From: Druceiella hillmani
Taxonomy: Eukaryota > Arthropoda > Insecta > Lepidoptera > Hepialidae
DNA length: 64,000 bases
Assembly: GCA_039881145.1 (NCBI GenBank)
Contig: JAYKKI010000088.1
Span: 4,092,501-4,156,500 of the forward strand
Direction: 5' to 3'
This document shows, piece after piece, positions 21,986 through 33,726 of the stretch (within the stretch, counting starts at the first letter, position 1; every line of letters starts with the position of its first letter). The notes below the pieces were generated by a model, which was not told the origin of the DNA, searched no databases, and saw nothing but the letters and a program-made list of their open reading frames with translations. A program made the translations under genes and the position numbers.

Positions 21986-24480
21986 CGTAAGCGCGATCGG
22001 TTTTCAATTAACGATTTATATTTTTAATTACTACTTATTTTATATTACTACAAGTGACCGGCTCGCTTAGCCACGGTGTTTTGCACGCATTGCATTAAGC
22101 GTCGTGCACTTAGGCAGATTTTTCACGCATTGCATGAAGCTTACGCACTAAGTATCCCTTAATAAGCTCGCGTGTATGATTATATTTTTTGAAAACACTT
22201 TTATAACTTTTAAACTATTCGTTAGAAAAATACGGCATACAAGAAAAATTTTATTTACATAAGGCAAAAAAGACTAAAAACATTTTGCATAATAAGGTGT
22301 AGAAAATGAAGTGTAAAATCTGTTTTTTTTTTAAACAGTAAAATGTTCATTATGGGTTTTATGTATCAAACACCTATATACTGTTCCGGATTTTATTGAA
22401 CTAAAATTTAGTTTTTAAGCAATGCATGCCAAGGTACCTTTCTGACTAATACTTTTTCCCCACTTTATAGACCATCATCTTTCATATCGGGAAATTTTCA
22501 CAAAATAATCATAAATATACATTTTAGCCTTCCCCGTGAATGAGTCTATCCTTTAATGAAAACCGAAATAAAATTTGTTTAGTAGTTACTGAGAAAATCT
22601 CCATGTAACACACAGACTGATGTGATGGGAGGCTTTATTTTATAATATGCAGTTTCTTAAAAAAAAACTAGACATTATTACAATGCGTACAAATGTAATA
22701 CAAAATATGTATAAAAGTAATAAAATACATATTTCCACATATATGTATAGGTACGAAACAATACACATTTCTGATAATGAACATGTACACAAACATCCAG
22801 ATACACAAATTCGACCAGATTAAAAATAACGGGGATAGCACAAAATTTTATATAGAAACATTATTATGGTCTAAATCATAGTGCCCTTTCAAAAGCCGCT
22901 GGTGAATACATTTCTTTAAAGTATTCAGTGTCCATCTTACTAACTAAGGATGTGTCGATGTATTTATTTACCTGTTTAAACAGAATTCGATCGATGCGAA
23001 TTAGCCACAAAAGAAATTTAATCCTAGTAATTAACCCGGAGTCATTGAGGTTGGCTATTGGCTTAATAGGTGGATGGAGATTATTCTATAGCTTAGTGGA
23101 AGTAAATTTAAAACTATGACAGAAACGGGTACTTAATTGTTCTGGTGTAATCAGTAACTGTTATTTAGTATCATGTAAATGAGACCAAATTGGATCAAGT
23201 AAATTGATATGGGGATACCTGCGTACTGCACAATAATTAATTTAGAAGTAACGTGTAATATATTTAACAATTGCCGGTCGCAGGCGTACTAGAGGTGGGC
23301 GTATGTACTGTAATCCGTAACAAGTACAAAGTATTTGCGTAGAACGGATGTACTAGCGTATTACATTCCACAGATACCGTATTACATTCCACAGATACCT
23401 GATACAAAATACGCAGCATTTTGCCTCCTTTTGTAATAACTGAAGTATTAAAAGAGCAAAAGAAACAAAGCGATTACAGACGTGCGTAGACTATTACGTT
23501 AATCGTATAAATCCCTTAGGAAATAATGAAACAAAAAACGTTCGATGTAAAAGGTTCATATTTGTAATATGTCATATTCTTGAGCAAACTAGTATCTCAT
23601 ATACTCGTACTTTGTTCTGACTTCATAGTAGATATTTTTTAGTCTGTCTAAACCTATGTCCATCCTGAAGGTCCTTTTTAAATATTGGTGAAAGAATTTT
23701 TTAAATCGGATAAATAGTTTTGGAGATTACCTCCTACATTCAAACTTACAAAATTTAACTTTTGTATTAATATTTGAATATTTTTTAATAGGATACAACC
23801 TATGTCCATTCTGAAGGTCCTTCCTAAATATTGGTGAAAGAATTTTTGAAATCAGATAAGTAGTTTCGGAGATTACCTCCTACATCTAAACTTACAAACT
23901 GTAAAAAGGTCTTAGACGCCAAAAGAAACATATGTGTCAATTTTATAGGTTCTATAGTTGTAAAGATTTCATGGTGAGTCAGTGAGTGCTTTTTGGCTTT
24001 TCAGACGCATTTAGCAGATCTTTTTTGAAATGCAGAAGCAGGAAGCAGAAGCAAAACCAGCTCATTAAATCTTAATGGAGTCTCTATAATTAATTCTAAG
24101 TTTCTTGCACCATGCACTGTTGGAAGGGTCTGTCCTCCGATAGAGAGGTAGCGCCTCTTATCTCTCGACCTGTCACTGTGTACCTGCAATTAAGTTTCAA
24201 TATTTTGTTTAGTTTAAAAGCAATTCATGCTTACGGGATCAGTCCCAAATCATTAAAAGGTCTTCATTTATTTTCACGCTCACCCATTTTACCCCACTCC
24301 GATCGTAAAATGAATATAAAAATGTAATTCTATATTTTTCGCTGGATTCGCTATATTGCTTTTTAAATCGCCCCTAAAATACCGATTCAAGGTTTTTAAA
24401 AGAAACGAACATAATTATGTTACCTCTTGACATTCACGCGAGCTAAGATGAGAATGAAATGTTACGGAGCATCAAATAGT
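21986..24480. other. Interior of the long-inverted-repeat element, middle part
   Basis: Contains a pair of short direct repeats ('cacgcattgcattaagc' at about 22083 and 'cacgcattgcatgaagc' at about 22124), a dispersed-repeat-like end ('cacagactgatgtgatggga' at about 22612), a doubled 'gtattacattccacagatac' near 23358-23400 and the 150-bp duplication described separately. Short open frames of about 60-70 codons here look like chance. Confidence 0.4.
23648..23900 (+). repeat. Direct duplication, about 150-bp period, two copies
   Basis: A segment of about 105 bases running from 'cctatgtccatcctgaaggtc' through 'ggagattacctcctaca' to 'aaacttacaaa' (about 23651-23755) is repeated at about 23800-23898 with roughly 90% identity by eye. 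It resembles the conserved ends of dispersed insect repeats. Confidence 0.75.
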
Positions 24481-24485
24481 TAATT

Positions 24486-24735
24486 TAAAGTTGTGCTTGT
24501 GGGCAACAAGTGTCTGGCGTCTAAACTATTTAAAGTTGTGCGTGTGGGCAACAAGTGTCTGGCGTCTAAACTATTTAAAGTTGTGCGTGTGGGCAACAAG
24601 TGTCTGGCGTCTAAACTATTTAAAGTTGTGCGTGTGGGCAACAAGCGTCTGGTGTTTAATCTAAGTGATAAGGAGTATCAAATAGTTCTTTAAAGTTGTG
24701 GGTGTGGCAACAAGCGTCTGCCGCCTAAACTAATG
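24486..24735 (+). repeat. 45-bp minisatellite, four units plus one detached
   Basis: Four contiguous 45-base units, each containing 'ttaaagttgtg' then 'gtgggcaacaag' then 'ctggcgtctaaac', followed after about 25 bases by a fifth diverged unit. As 45 is a multiple of three, one frame stays open and reads VGNKCLASKLFKVVR repeatedly; I treat this as coincidental. The first three units are nearly identical, so expansion is recent. Confidence 0.9.
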
Positions 24736-25267
24736 TGTCGATCTGGTGAGATTTTCGCGTGTACGTGCAGCACTCTTGCGCGAAGTCGAATCCGTATTTT
24801 ATAGATTTTTTTTGTAGAAAACATGGCGTTATTGAATTTGATAATTCCGTTTTATCATTTTTCAATTATATATAATTTTGAAATATACTATTTGTCTTTT
24901 TATGGATATGCTTATTTTATATTAGTTTTGCTCGTGACATCGTTTGCGTGAACCTTTAACAAATATTATTGGTTAACTATAAAATTGATACACGTAACAA
25001 TATCTCTTATAATAATTATAAAAATATATGTTTTTATGTAAAATTATCACATATTTGTCAATATTTAAATGTAAAATTATCACATATTTGTTTTTAGTTG
25101 ATCGATTGTGATGAAATCTAGTCTATATATTATTGCAGATCAACAGAATCTGTCAGGGAAAACTTCATCCAAATCCTTTTAGCCTTTTTTGCGTGCTGGA
25201 CATGTATATAAAAATATAAAGATAAAAAGACAAAATTCCTAAAAAAATTTTTTTTTTCTATTCTTTC
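24736..25267. other. AT-rich interior next to the right arm
   Basis: A short direct repeat 'taaaattatcacatatttgt' occurs twice (about 25039 and 25071). Nothing else recognised. Confidence 0.4.
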
Positions 25268-26186
25268 TCCTTCAAACGAAAAGCGCAAAGTTACCTCAAA
25301 AAGAAATATTCTCAAGTAGCTGCTATTTTTAACTTACTTCAAAAGACGTCGGTATCGGCGGCCATTTTAAAAACTTTCAGGGGGGTGTTGTAAATGAAAC
25401 ACCTTAATTAAACATCGATATTTTCGACGAGCTTCAAAATTTTCATATGGTTTCTCAAATTTTCACCTAGATTAGATTTAGTTTGATCCAGAATACCGGC
25501 TGTAGGTATGAATAATACATACGTTCTTTGTTACAGCGTGTATACAGGAGTACGAGTGTGTGTATAATTGTCCTAACGACAGAGTTTACGTGCTTGCACG
25601 CACGCACCCGCAGTAGGAGAAAGAAATCATTCTCGCATATGGACAATTGTTTGGTTTACTTAACATGTTTATATATTTTCTCTTTTCGAATTTTAGGTGG
25701 CTTTTTTCAACCACTCTGTCTGTCTTTCATGGATTAGTATGTTACATCTTTGTATAGAGAATATAGCGAGATATAATCTGTATTTTATTTCATCTTACCG
25801 GTTAAAATAGTTCCACAAAAATAATGTTATGAATAGTAACCTGATTTTTTATGAAAAATAGAAGATTTCTCACTTGTCTCATTGGTGACATAAACGAAAT
25901 TTTCAAAAAGATTTATTTAATAGTATTATTGATAGTGATACCTGAATTCAACACTATGCGGACTATTGCCAGTATATTTTCCTGTGTAGAAATAATCTAG
26001 CCATATCTTCTATGAATCTAGCAAATAATCTTCAAATAATCTAGCAAATATCTTAAGTAGCTACCTGACTTACAGAAATGCTTCTTAGAATTGAAAAGTT
26101 TAGATTTGAAAATCAGCGTCCAGATTTTAAAATCTAAATTCTTAAATTTGATTGACGATCCATAAGGAAAGTGGCTTGTAAAAATG
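25268..26186 (-). repeat. Long terminal inverted repeat, right arm
   Basis: Reverse-complement partner of 19882-20800, starting at 'tccttcaaacgaaaag' and ending 'cttgtaaaaatg'. Equal arm length with few indels suggests both arms arose together and relatively recently. Confidence 0.85.
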
Positions 26187-26724
26187 ACTAACAAGAGAAC
26201 TGAACTAAAAAATAAAACGAATTTTGTTTAACAAATACACAAATGTTTGGGAGAAAAATTACCAAAAAATTACCGTTTTTTACTAACTGAGCGTAGTAAA
26301 TCTCTGCTGCCGTAAATTTATAAATTCAGGGAAACAACCTAATCATTATAAGCAAAATGCTCATTGCGTATTCATTGATACTAATATTGTAAACAAAGTT
26401 TGTTTATTTGTTCGAAATAATGTCCTCAATTTATAAAACGTCTTTAGTAAGACATTCGTTAGGAGATTTTTCCATCGTTCAGTACAGACCTAGATGACAC
26501 TTCATTTCCGTTTATATACGCTACAATTATAAATAAAAGTTACTTTGCTTCAGGTAATATTAAGATATACTAAGTAAAGAATTCAGGTTTACTCTTGCTT
26601 TAGAAGTTTTCTTCATCTAGCAGACTTATTGCTATGACAGCAATTTCTTAGAGGCAAACAGAATTTCAGTCCAGCCCCGCTCGACGAGTGATCGGGAAAT
26701 GAAATTCATGATTTCAACAAAAAC
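26187..26724. other. Unassigned flank of the long-inverted-repeat element
   Basis: About 540 bases with no visible continuation of family I unit C and no supported gene. If the 6.3-kb element had simply inserted, 'ctaaagtaattcaaacag' (as in unit B) would be expected here and is not found. Confidence 0.4.
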
Positions 26725-26965
26725 TTTAGACAACATTTCTAAATTGATATGGAACTTTCCAAATTGATATGGAACAAAGAAGTAGTAATAAGATGTAGAT
26801 GGACTGGTCAAAAGTAATAATGCCGCATTAAGGGAAATGGATGTGTCACCGGTGTTTTTGAAAGACCAAAAAGCATGAAAATTTCAACAGATTTTAATGA
26901 AAATTTTGATAATATATGTAAACTAATTTAATTGTAGATAGCTATCTAGCATTTGTGCGATAGCT
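26725..26965 (-). repeat. Inverted copy of a unit A segment (5341-5590)
   Basis: The reverse complement matches unit A from 'acaaatgctagttagctatc' (5345) through 'tctttcaaaaacaccggt' (5439) and 'gaccagtccacctacatc' (5502) to 'ccatatcaatttgga' (5540). About 85% identical by eye. Unit B lacks this part, so it looks like a dispersed element inserted in unit A and here, in opposite orientation. A 20-base stretch 'aaattgatatggaac' is doubled at its left end. Confidence 0.75.
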
Positions 26966-28927
26966 ATCACGTGTAATTTACTCAAATACTCTAAATATAA
27001 CGGTTCAAAGTGTGAGTAATTATATATACTAATATTTAATATAGAATAGTGAAATAGTTTTTTGATCCTATTATTATCACGTTGATCATTAATATATCAA
27101 ACTGATAATACCTATATCACAAACTACATCTTGTAATTGAAATTCGCGACAAAAATCTCTTTACACGTATTATGTAAGAAAATTTTTGTATTTCTCTGGT
27201 AAAATAACCTAATATTAATGTCATTTTGTTTTTAGTTATAAATATTGAGAACTAAAAAAATATTAAAAAACTATGGGAATATTCTCGACAGTTTTAAAGA
27301 AAATCACTGTTAAAATTGCACTTTTGACGATAAAAAAACATGGACAGACTACTATTGTAAACCGTATGAAATTAGTCTCATAACTGACAAAATAGGAAAA
27401 CATTGGCAGCTATGAAAATTTCCAAATATGCACCACGACGTAGCCAATTTCGTTAAATAGTATAGCTCGTGTCGCAGCGACTATATTGTATAATCTTTAT
27501 GTTTCCGAAGTCTTTCTGTTTTTTATTCACTTACGGGATTAATTTGATTCAACGTATTGTAAAAAAAAAACAGTTTTATTTTATTAAATACGCTATTTTG
27601 AGAGTGGTGTTCTAAAAAACAATTGAGAATTTTGCAGATGCTACTAAGGTTACTTTTTTACTTTGTTTACTAATTACTTTGTTTACTTGACCTTATCTGA
27701 CGATAGTTTGGCGCCATGCATGTACCATAGTAGTTAGACGTATAGAAAGAGAAAGGAACCGTACTTATCACCCCATACGTTTCAAATTCTAAATTCTTGA
27801 ACCTACGCGCTCATTCTTAGTCCTCTGTCTCTTTCGCGTAATGCGTACGGTCGGCTGATTCGATTGCATTGAGACGTGAGTCACGCATCACCTCATCAAG
27901 TATAATACATACGAACAGAAACGACACTGACCGAACTTTGCCGAAGCAAAGTGTTAGGTGATGCGTGATGATTAGAACTCTCGCGAATTACGCCGGTGGA
28001 CCGAGGGTTAATTTAAAAAAAAAACATTTATAAGCGTAATGAACTTATTTGACGTGTGAATTACAACCGTTCTATCGAACTATTTTACTATTTATGACCA
28101 CTAATATAATAAAATGATTATTTATTTCATTTGAAAATATAACTTGCTTAGGACAATGTTGCTAACAAATGTTAAACTTAAAACAAATGCAGAACGAATG
28201 TGTCGGTCCTTTGGCAATGTCACTTTTTATATGAAAGATAAAAATAATTTCACTTAAACTATTTAGTCTAATGTTTCTGTTGTTCATGTGTTGACACTAT
28301 TTGTATTCAGTTTCTTCGTTGTGCTGTATTAGGTAGCGAAAGTGGGTCACTAATACGCGTAACGCGTAATGTTGTCTCACTTCTCCAAGTGATATTACCT
28401 TTATAATAATTATATGCATCACTACCCACGTCTAATGCTAACAACTGTTTTGATTTTTAGGATGAATCTAATAATACTTTGGTAATGGTAGCCATTTTGT
28501 TAATAATTACAATGTCTTTTAACAATTGTGCATTTTTAGTAAATTTCTACTTTGTAATAAGGCATTGAATTTTTTTTGGAAAATGTAAACGCTGAGTCCG
28601 TTACTTTCTATGCCGAATTAATGACGCGAAAATGACCGATGTTAGAATTTAAGCACTCTGTATCTCAAATGGAAATACGGAATCTGTTATAAGATCAGTT
28701 AAAATATGCGAGAAAATAGGTACTCCACTTATTTTCGTAACCTAAAATTATAAAAAATAGAGCTTTTACAAGCTCACGCAGAGGTTGTAGCAGCGAGTAT
28801 CCTAGATCTTACAATTTTTTAAACATGCACCCAGTCTGTGAAAGATATAGTAGGCAATATATTTAAGTTGCAAAATTAGTATTTGTAAATAGTTTAATAG
28901 AAATACCATATACCCTTAAATAAATAC
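26966..28927. other. Unassigned AT-rich region
   Basis: No supported gene. A slightly GC-richer part at 27700-27990 has a 13-14-base inverted repeat ('tcacgcatcacct' at about 27890, 'aggtgatgcgtga' at about 27956) and the small palindrome 'actttgccgaagcaaagt'. The rest shows nothing recognisable. Confidence 0.4.
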
Positions 28928-28995
28928 TACAAGCATTCCGTACACATTCAGGCACTTATGAACATAAGTGCCTAAATGTGTACAGAATGCTTGTA
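28928..28995. repeat. 68-bp near-perfect palindrome
   Basis: Arms 28928-28960 and 28963-28995, 33 bases each with only two mismatches and a 2-base centre. Starts 'tacaagcattccgtacac' and ends 'gtgtacagaatgcttgta'. Probably a short MITE; could extrude as a cruciform. Confidence 0.9.
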
Positions 28996-31434
28996 ATGTA
29001 AATGCTTGTTATGCTCGTGATTTACGGATTATTCTATTTGCTCATCCATATATTTGTCTGTGCTCGCATAACGCATAAACTACTCAACATATTATTATTG
29101 AGTTTTCAATATCGAATAGCTTAGAATTGTCGCTAATACGAAATGAAATTACAAAATAATCAAAAAATCACCGTTCGCGTAACGCTAGCAAAGTCGCATA
29201 TATATACATATATATGTTTCATGCACTGGCTATGAGAGGAAGAGAGAAAGAAAATGTGCGCGAGCACTGCTCTCTCTTGTCCCTACAGTAATATACGAAA
29301 CGTAACTCTCTCTCTTTCTGTCTTCACAAACTTATATCTCCCTCTCAATTTCCGTTCGCCTCGCCCGATCACACTCTTCGTAACGCTCTCGTCACGCACT
29401 CTCCAGCTTATTCCCCAAGTCAAGCGTCCGTAAAGAAGTTTTACTTCAAAAATTACGCAAGCGATTTCTTGACCGCAATACATTTAATTATTTGTTTGTG
29501 TTAAATTGTTAATAATACTATAAACCATATATTCATTTGTTCAACTATATTCATTTGTTCAACTCAGAAAACAAGTTCAACTAATTAATTAATATTAAGT
29601 ACTTAATAAACAGGTATACATGAGGTATAAGACGACGACTCTTCCTGACTGAATTATTTTGTTTGAGAGCATACACGTGTTATACACTGTCCTAATGTAT
29701 TTCAATGTCGTAGTTATGTATTTATGAATATATAAATAATAATAATAGCACAAAATATTATGTTGAGTTCTATCACTAATAGGTTGGTTAGGTGCTCCTG
29801 ACTATAATAAAAATTAAAGAAAGCTACGAGCCCCACTTGCAAAAGCTCAAGGATGAAGTGAAACTTCTTTAATGGCTCACGTTAGTTATTTATTGTTAAT
29901 AATAATTAGTTATCTAGAAGTAAGTTCTTTTTTTTCTTGTTGTTTTGATTGAAACTATATTTTTACTAATTTATACTAATAAACTCAATAAATGTTCACT
30001 CAAAGCCATTGAATAAATGGCAGTACCTGTGCAGTAATGGCAGATTTATCTTACTTTACAATAGCAGTAAAAACAGTGTCATCTAGGGGATTAAGTTGGT
30101 TACATTATTTTCTCAAAATATTTCACACACTTAAAAGAATATTTACTATGTTGAAAATTATAAAGTACACTAATATTTTGTTTAAGATTTTTATAGTTTT
30201 TTTTAATAATATAAACACTCGATGGTCACCTTAAATTTCTTTGTAATTATAATAAAGCGTTATTTAGAACAAAATTTAAATAAAAATCAGAATTAACAAA
30301 AAATATTATTATTGAGATATATTTTTTAAAGTGTAACGTATTTTTGAAGAGCGTAACTTAATTGGTTTCTTAATCTTTAGTGATATTAAACGAGCTTTTG
30401 CTAGAAATAATACTAGAAAAATTAGTTTGACATCTGTGTTTGTATTAGTTATATATATTTTGTATTAGTTATATATATTTTGTATTAGTTAAAACAATGT
30501 TGAATTATCCTAACTAATATTAAAAAAAATTATCTAAAGTTTGTATCACTTCAAAGCCTCTATCATTCAACCGATTTTCGCGAAATTTAGCACACGTGTA
30601 ACCTATTTAATGGAGATCTATAGGAATTTTATGTAAATTAAATATTCCCTTTTAACATGTTGAGACATAATTCGTTTAAAAACATTTACACTAAATTTTG
30701 AGTGCTTTTCTCGTGTTTCCGTTACAAGTTAAACATATTTCTTGGAAATTCAGAAAATATTCTAATTGAACACTTTTTTATTTCTTGTCTAGACAAAGGT
30801 CATCCATGCTGCTTCGCTATCACGTGAATTCGTCCTGTCCAACACAAATTCATGCAATCAAAGCAGGTTTTATCGAAGCTCTTCACTTCCGCTAGCACAG
30901 TTCAACGTCAGGTCTGTTCGTAAGACCTAGTTTCTTCTCCCCTCGATGGTTCCAACCCAAAGCCTGTTTTGGGATATGGACGGAATCAGAGCTTATGGCC
31001 AATTTATTTCTATTTGCAACGCCTTATTTGGTTTTCAGTCGGAACTACCTTACTCGATCCTAATAAGATTTTGTTTGACATCTCCTAGTTTCTATATGTT
31101 TGGATAATATATCTAAAGAAGCGATTGGCGAAGACTTGGAGTCGGTGTGGCAGGTCTTTGTGGCCTTCCATGTCTCGCATTCCTATAGAAGCACGGCTTT
31201 GAGAAACCGAACGAGTTAATACCAATACTATTAAAGTCTTTCCGATTATTGAGTCTTGCAAAATATTTCAAATCCATAAAAGATGACGAGATCGTATTTA
31301 TGATGATGATGAGCAACTAGCAGAAGATTTTACGGATGCCATGTTTCAGTTTAAGCCACCTCCCTTAACCGTATACAAGTTTAGATGTATGCATTAGGGG
31401 TGGTCGTGTGCAGGTGAAATCGGCAGCTTGATGC
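28996..31434. other. Unassigned region with small repeats
   Basis: A pyrimidine/purine-rich patch lies at 29230-29400 ('gagaggaagagagaaag' and later 'ctctctctctttctg', roughly complementary). A 20-bp unit 'gtattagttatatatatttt' is repeated about 2.5 times at 30441-30490. A motif 'ccgattttcgcgaaatttag' near 30571 is typical of the ends of dispersed insect repeats. No supported gene. Confidence 0.4.
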
Positions 31435-31720
31435 ATCGAAGGGCTCGTTATATATTCGGGGGGCGAGTTCCAGCCCGCATTGGGATGCTGGCCGCGTCCG
31501 CCGTGACGCCCGCGGCGGATGTGGCAATACTTTCGAAATAAAATCTACGAATTCGGCGACGAAAGCGACGTGGGGACGAGCGGAATGTCAAAATCATTGC
31601 GCACTTTGACGTTTTGGGCAATTTTGCCGCGTTATTGTTCGGTTTTATTCTGTTGGAAGGTGAGGGTATTTTTATTTTTGTTGCTTTGCGAATGGGAATC
31701 GTGCGACGCTTGATTGATTT
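31435..31720. other. CpG-rich island 1
   Basis: Strikingly richer in GC and CpG than its surroundings, for example 'ggccgcgtccgccgtgacgc' followed by 'ccgcggcggatgtgg' (31490-31520). Open frames exist on both strands (106 codons minus at 31448-31768, 64 codons plus at 31519-31713), as expected where CpG makes stops rare; neither resembles a known protein. It could be a promoter or first-exon region of a host gene, or a relic of GC-rich element DNA. Confidence 0.35.
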
Positions 31721-32050
31721 TGGGTGGTGGGTGTAAGTCACTGGTTTCCGATTTCTCAGATATAACACTAATTTTGCAAAGAGAAAATATTCATTACATG
31801 TTTATTTTTTTTTTTTTGGTTTTGGCACATAAACTGACTTACCGACGAAACATTATGGAATTATTGGTCTTTTAGCAAACATCCGCATCTTATATCATAC
31901 GGAAACTTTTAGTTTTTTTTAAATGACACCTTATTTTACTTTAAGTAAATGCAGCTAAAATAAAGGATGTTCCGGCTGACTTTATAAGTTATTTAAATAT
32001 GTCTTCGGCTAATTTAGCACATTTAGTTTTGCTAGTAGTATATAATTTAT

Positions 32051-32085
32051 AAAGCTACTATAAAACTAAGTTTTATAGTAGCTTT
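32051..32085. repeat. Perfect 17-bp inverted repeat beside (AT)n
   Basis: 'aaagctactataaaact', one base, then its exact reverse complement. It is followed at 32086-32120 by an (AT)n tract of about 34 bases and then 'agtagttttatagtag', a third partial copy of the arm. Confidence 0.85.
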
Positions 32086-32086
32086 A

Positions 32087-32122
<36 letters not shown>

Positions 32123-32332
32123 TATGTAGTAGTTTTATAGTAGATAATGTTATCTATTAAACTTTTACTTCATATGATAAAACGTATTTCGAATTTATAA
32201 AAACGCTAACAAAATCCGAACTCGGGAATTCAGAGATGTATTGGATACATTTATGTTACCAAATAATTACTTTGTAAAATACATGACAATGTACAAGTAT
32301 TTTACGAAATTATTTCTTGGCAACGTAAATAG

Positions 32333-32640
32333 CTAGATACTTAATATTTGTAATAAATACTTGCAAATAGTGATTTTGCAAATTACTCCTAAATTGAAAA
32401 GTGACACCACGATTAAACCTATCTTGTACAATCCAAATAAAATAATCCATAAAAATGCATCTTCTACCATCGTCGACGAAATAGCTCCGTCCTTTTCTTT
32501 CTGTTTGTAAAATGATGGAATGTTATTCTTTTCTTTCGAGCTAATGAAAATATCATTGGCGTATGGCACTTTAACGGCCAATAAAGGAAAGGATAACGCG
32601 AATACGATACCAGAGGATTTTTAAAGCTTACGTTAAGATA
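32333..32640 (-). other. Possible exon or chance open frame
   Basis: A minus-strand frame of about 95 codons has no ATG at its start. It begins with a hydrophobic stretch (IVFALSFPLLAV), then a charged segment (SSKEKNNIPSFYKQKEKDG), then a likely membrane segment (FLWIILFGLYKIGLIVVSLF) and ends at TAA. Composition is more protein-like than most AT-rich frames here, and a signal-peptide-like start is conceivable. I recognise no family, no splice structure is clear, and there is no second copy for comparison. Probably chance. Confidence 0.15.
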
Positions 32641-33263
32641 ACTGTTATTGTCGTTAAGTAAAGCAAATGATGTAAGATAAGGCTGATTTACATGATTCGC
32701 AAGAGATTTCCATCTTCGTACAGTTTACAGTATCCTGACTATGGTAGTAAATTTAAAGATGTATTCACGCCAAAACAACGCATCTGTAGTCGTATTTTTC
32801 CATCCTATATTTTTCCTTAAAATAGCAAATTGCATACAAAAGTAAAGGTCAACAAAATAAGAAAAAAATCTGAAAGCATTTGGACGAAGGCATTTTAACT
32901 ACGGAAAACCGGTAATGACCTTTCAGAATACAATATACATGAAAAATATTGTCGATTTATGAAATTGATTCTCATCGATGTCTTAACATTTTTTAGTGTT
33001 TTAAATACTGAACAAAGTTCAAATTTTCTCAACAGCAGATTCAAAAACTAAATTCTTTGGATTATTTAAATTTTACTTATAACAAACGTGATCTTTTTTA
33101 TCCAACTAGAAACGTAACTAGAAAAAAATCGAAATATACTTAATTCAAAACTGAATATCGATTCTGTGCTGGCCTATTTCGATGCCAAATGTCATGCATA
33201 TGAAATATAAAGGAAGGTTCTATAAAATTATGACATTAATTTTTATTGAAATATCCAAATTTG

Positions 33264-33375
33264 GCTTACAGTGAATAGAAACTCTTGAGTCTTACAGTGA
33301 ATAGAACTCTAGAGTTGAATAGAATTTTAGAGTTGAACTCTAGGCTTACAGTGAATAGAAACTCTAGAGTCTTTT
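33264..33375 (+). repeat. Short tandem and inverted motif cluster
   Basis: 'cttacagtgaatagaaactc' recurs three times (about 33267, 33291 and 33342) with 'ctctagagt'-type palindromes between. A small local duplication cluster. Confidence 0.7.
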
Positions 33376-33726
33376 TGACTAGAAACGAACCTGGAAATGA
33401 ATAAACCATACTGAATTCAAAAGCGAATACTGTGTCTATGCAATTCTATTTTGACGCTTAATTCATGTCTCCAGAATTATAAATTATGAATATCCTTTTG
33501 AATGACGAAATTCATCACAATTCGAAAATATTTAATCAAAATTTTATCAATTACTCATTTTATATAATTGATATTTTATCAATTTACGATAAACAGTCCC
33601 TTTTAGATTTAGCTAAAAATGAAAACTTGATCAATTCAAAGAAATCAAAATTCGCTCAATTAAAAAAAGATATATTGAAAACATGTGACGTTAATTTTGA
33701 ACATATTCATTTTTCACTATTAAATA

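Larger units (their letters stand above)
19882..26186. mobile_element. 6.3-kb composite element with 919-bp inverted ends
   Basis: Begins 'catttttacaagccactttc' at 19882 and ends with the reverse complement of that sequence at 26186. The two inverted arms are equal in length (919 bases) and about 95% identical by eye; the differences are mainly point changes. The 4.47-kb interior has no complete transposase: it contains a LINE relic, a 45-bp minisatellite and a 150-bp duplication. No target-site duplication is obvious (left flank ACCGG, right flank ACTAA). It may be a foldback-type DNA transposon, or two inverted copies of a 0.9-kb element that trapped unrelated DNA. It marks the end of tandem family I. 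Confidence 0.75.

Noticed and set aside
24486..24735. CRISPR-like array
   Set aside because: Units are contiguous 45-bp repeats without variable spacers, in a eukaryotic AT-rich region.
31448..31768. Arg-rich 106-codon minus-strand frame in CpG island 1
   Set aside because: CpG-rich DNA lacks stops in several frames; the peptide is low complexity (Arg, Lys, Pro, Ser) with no known motif.
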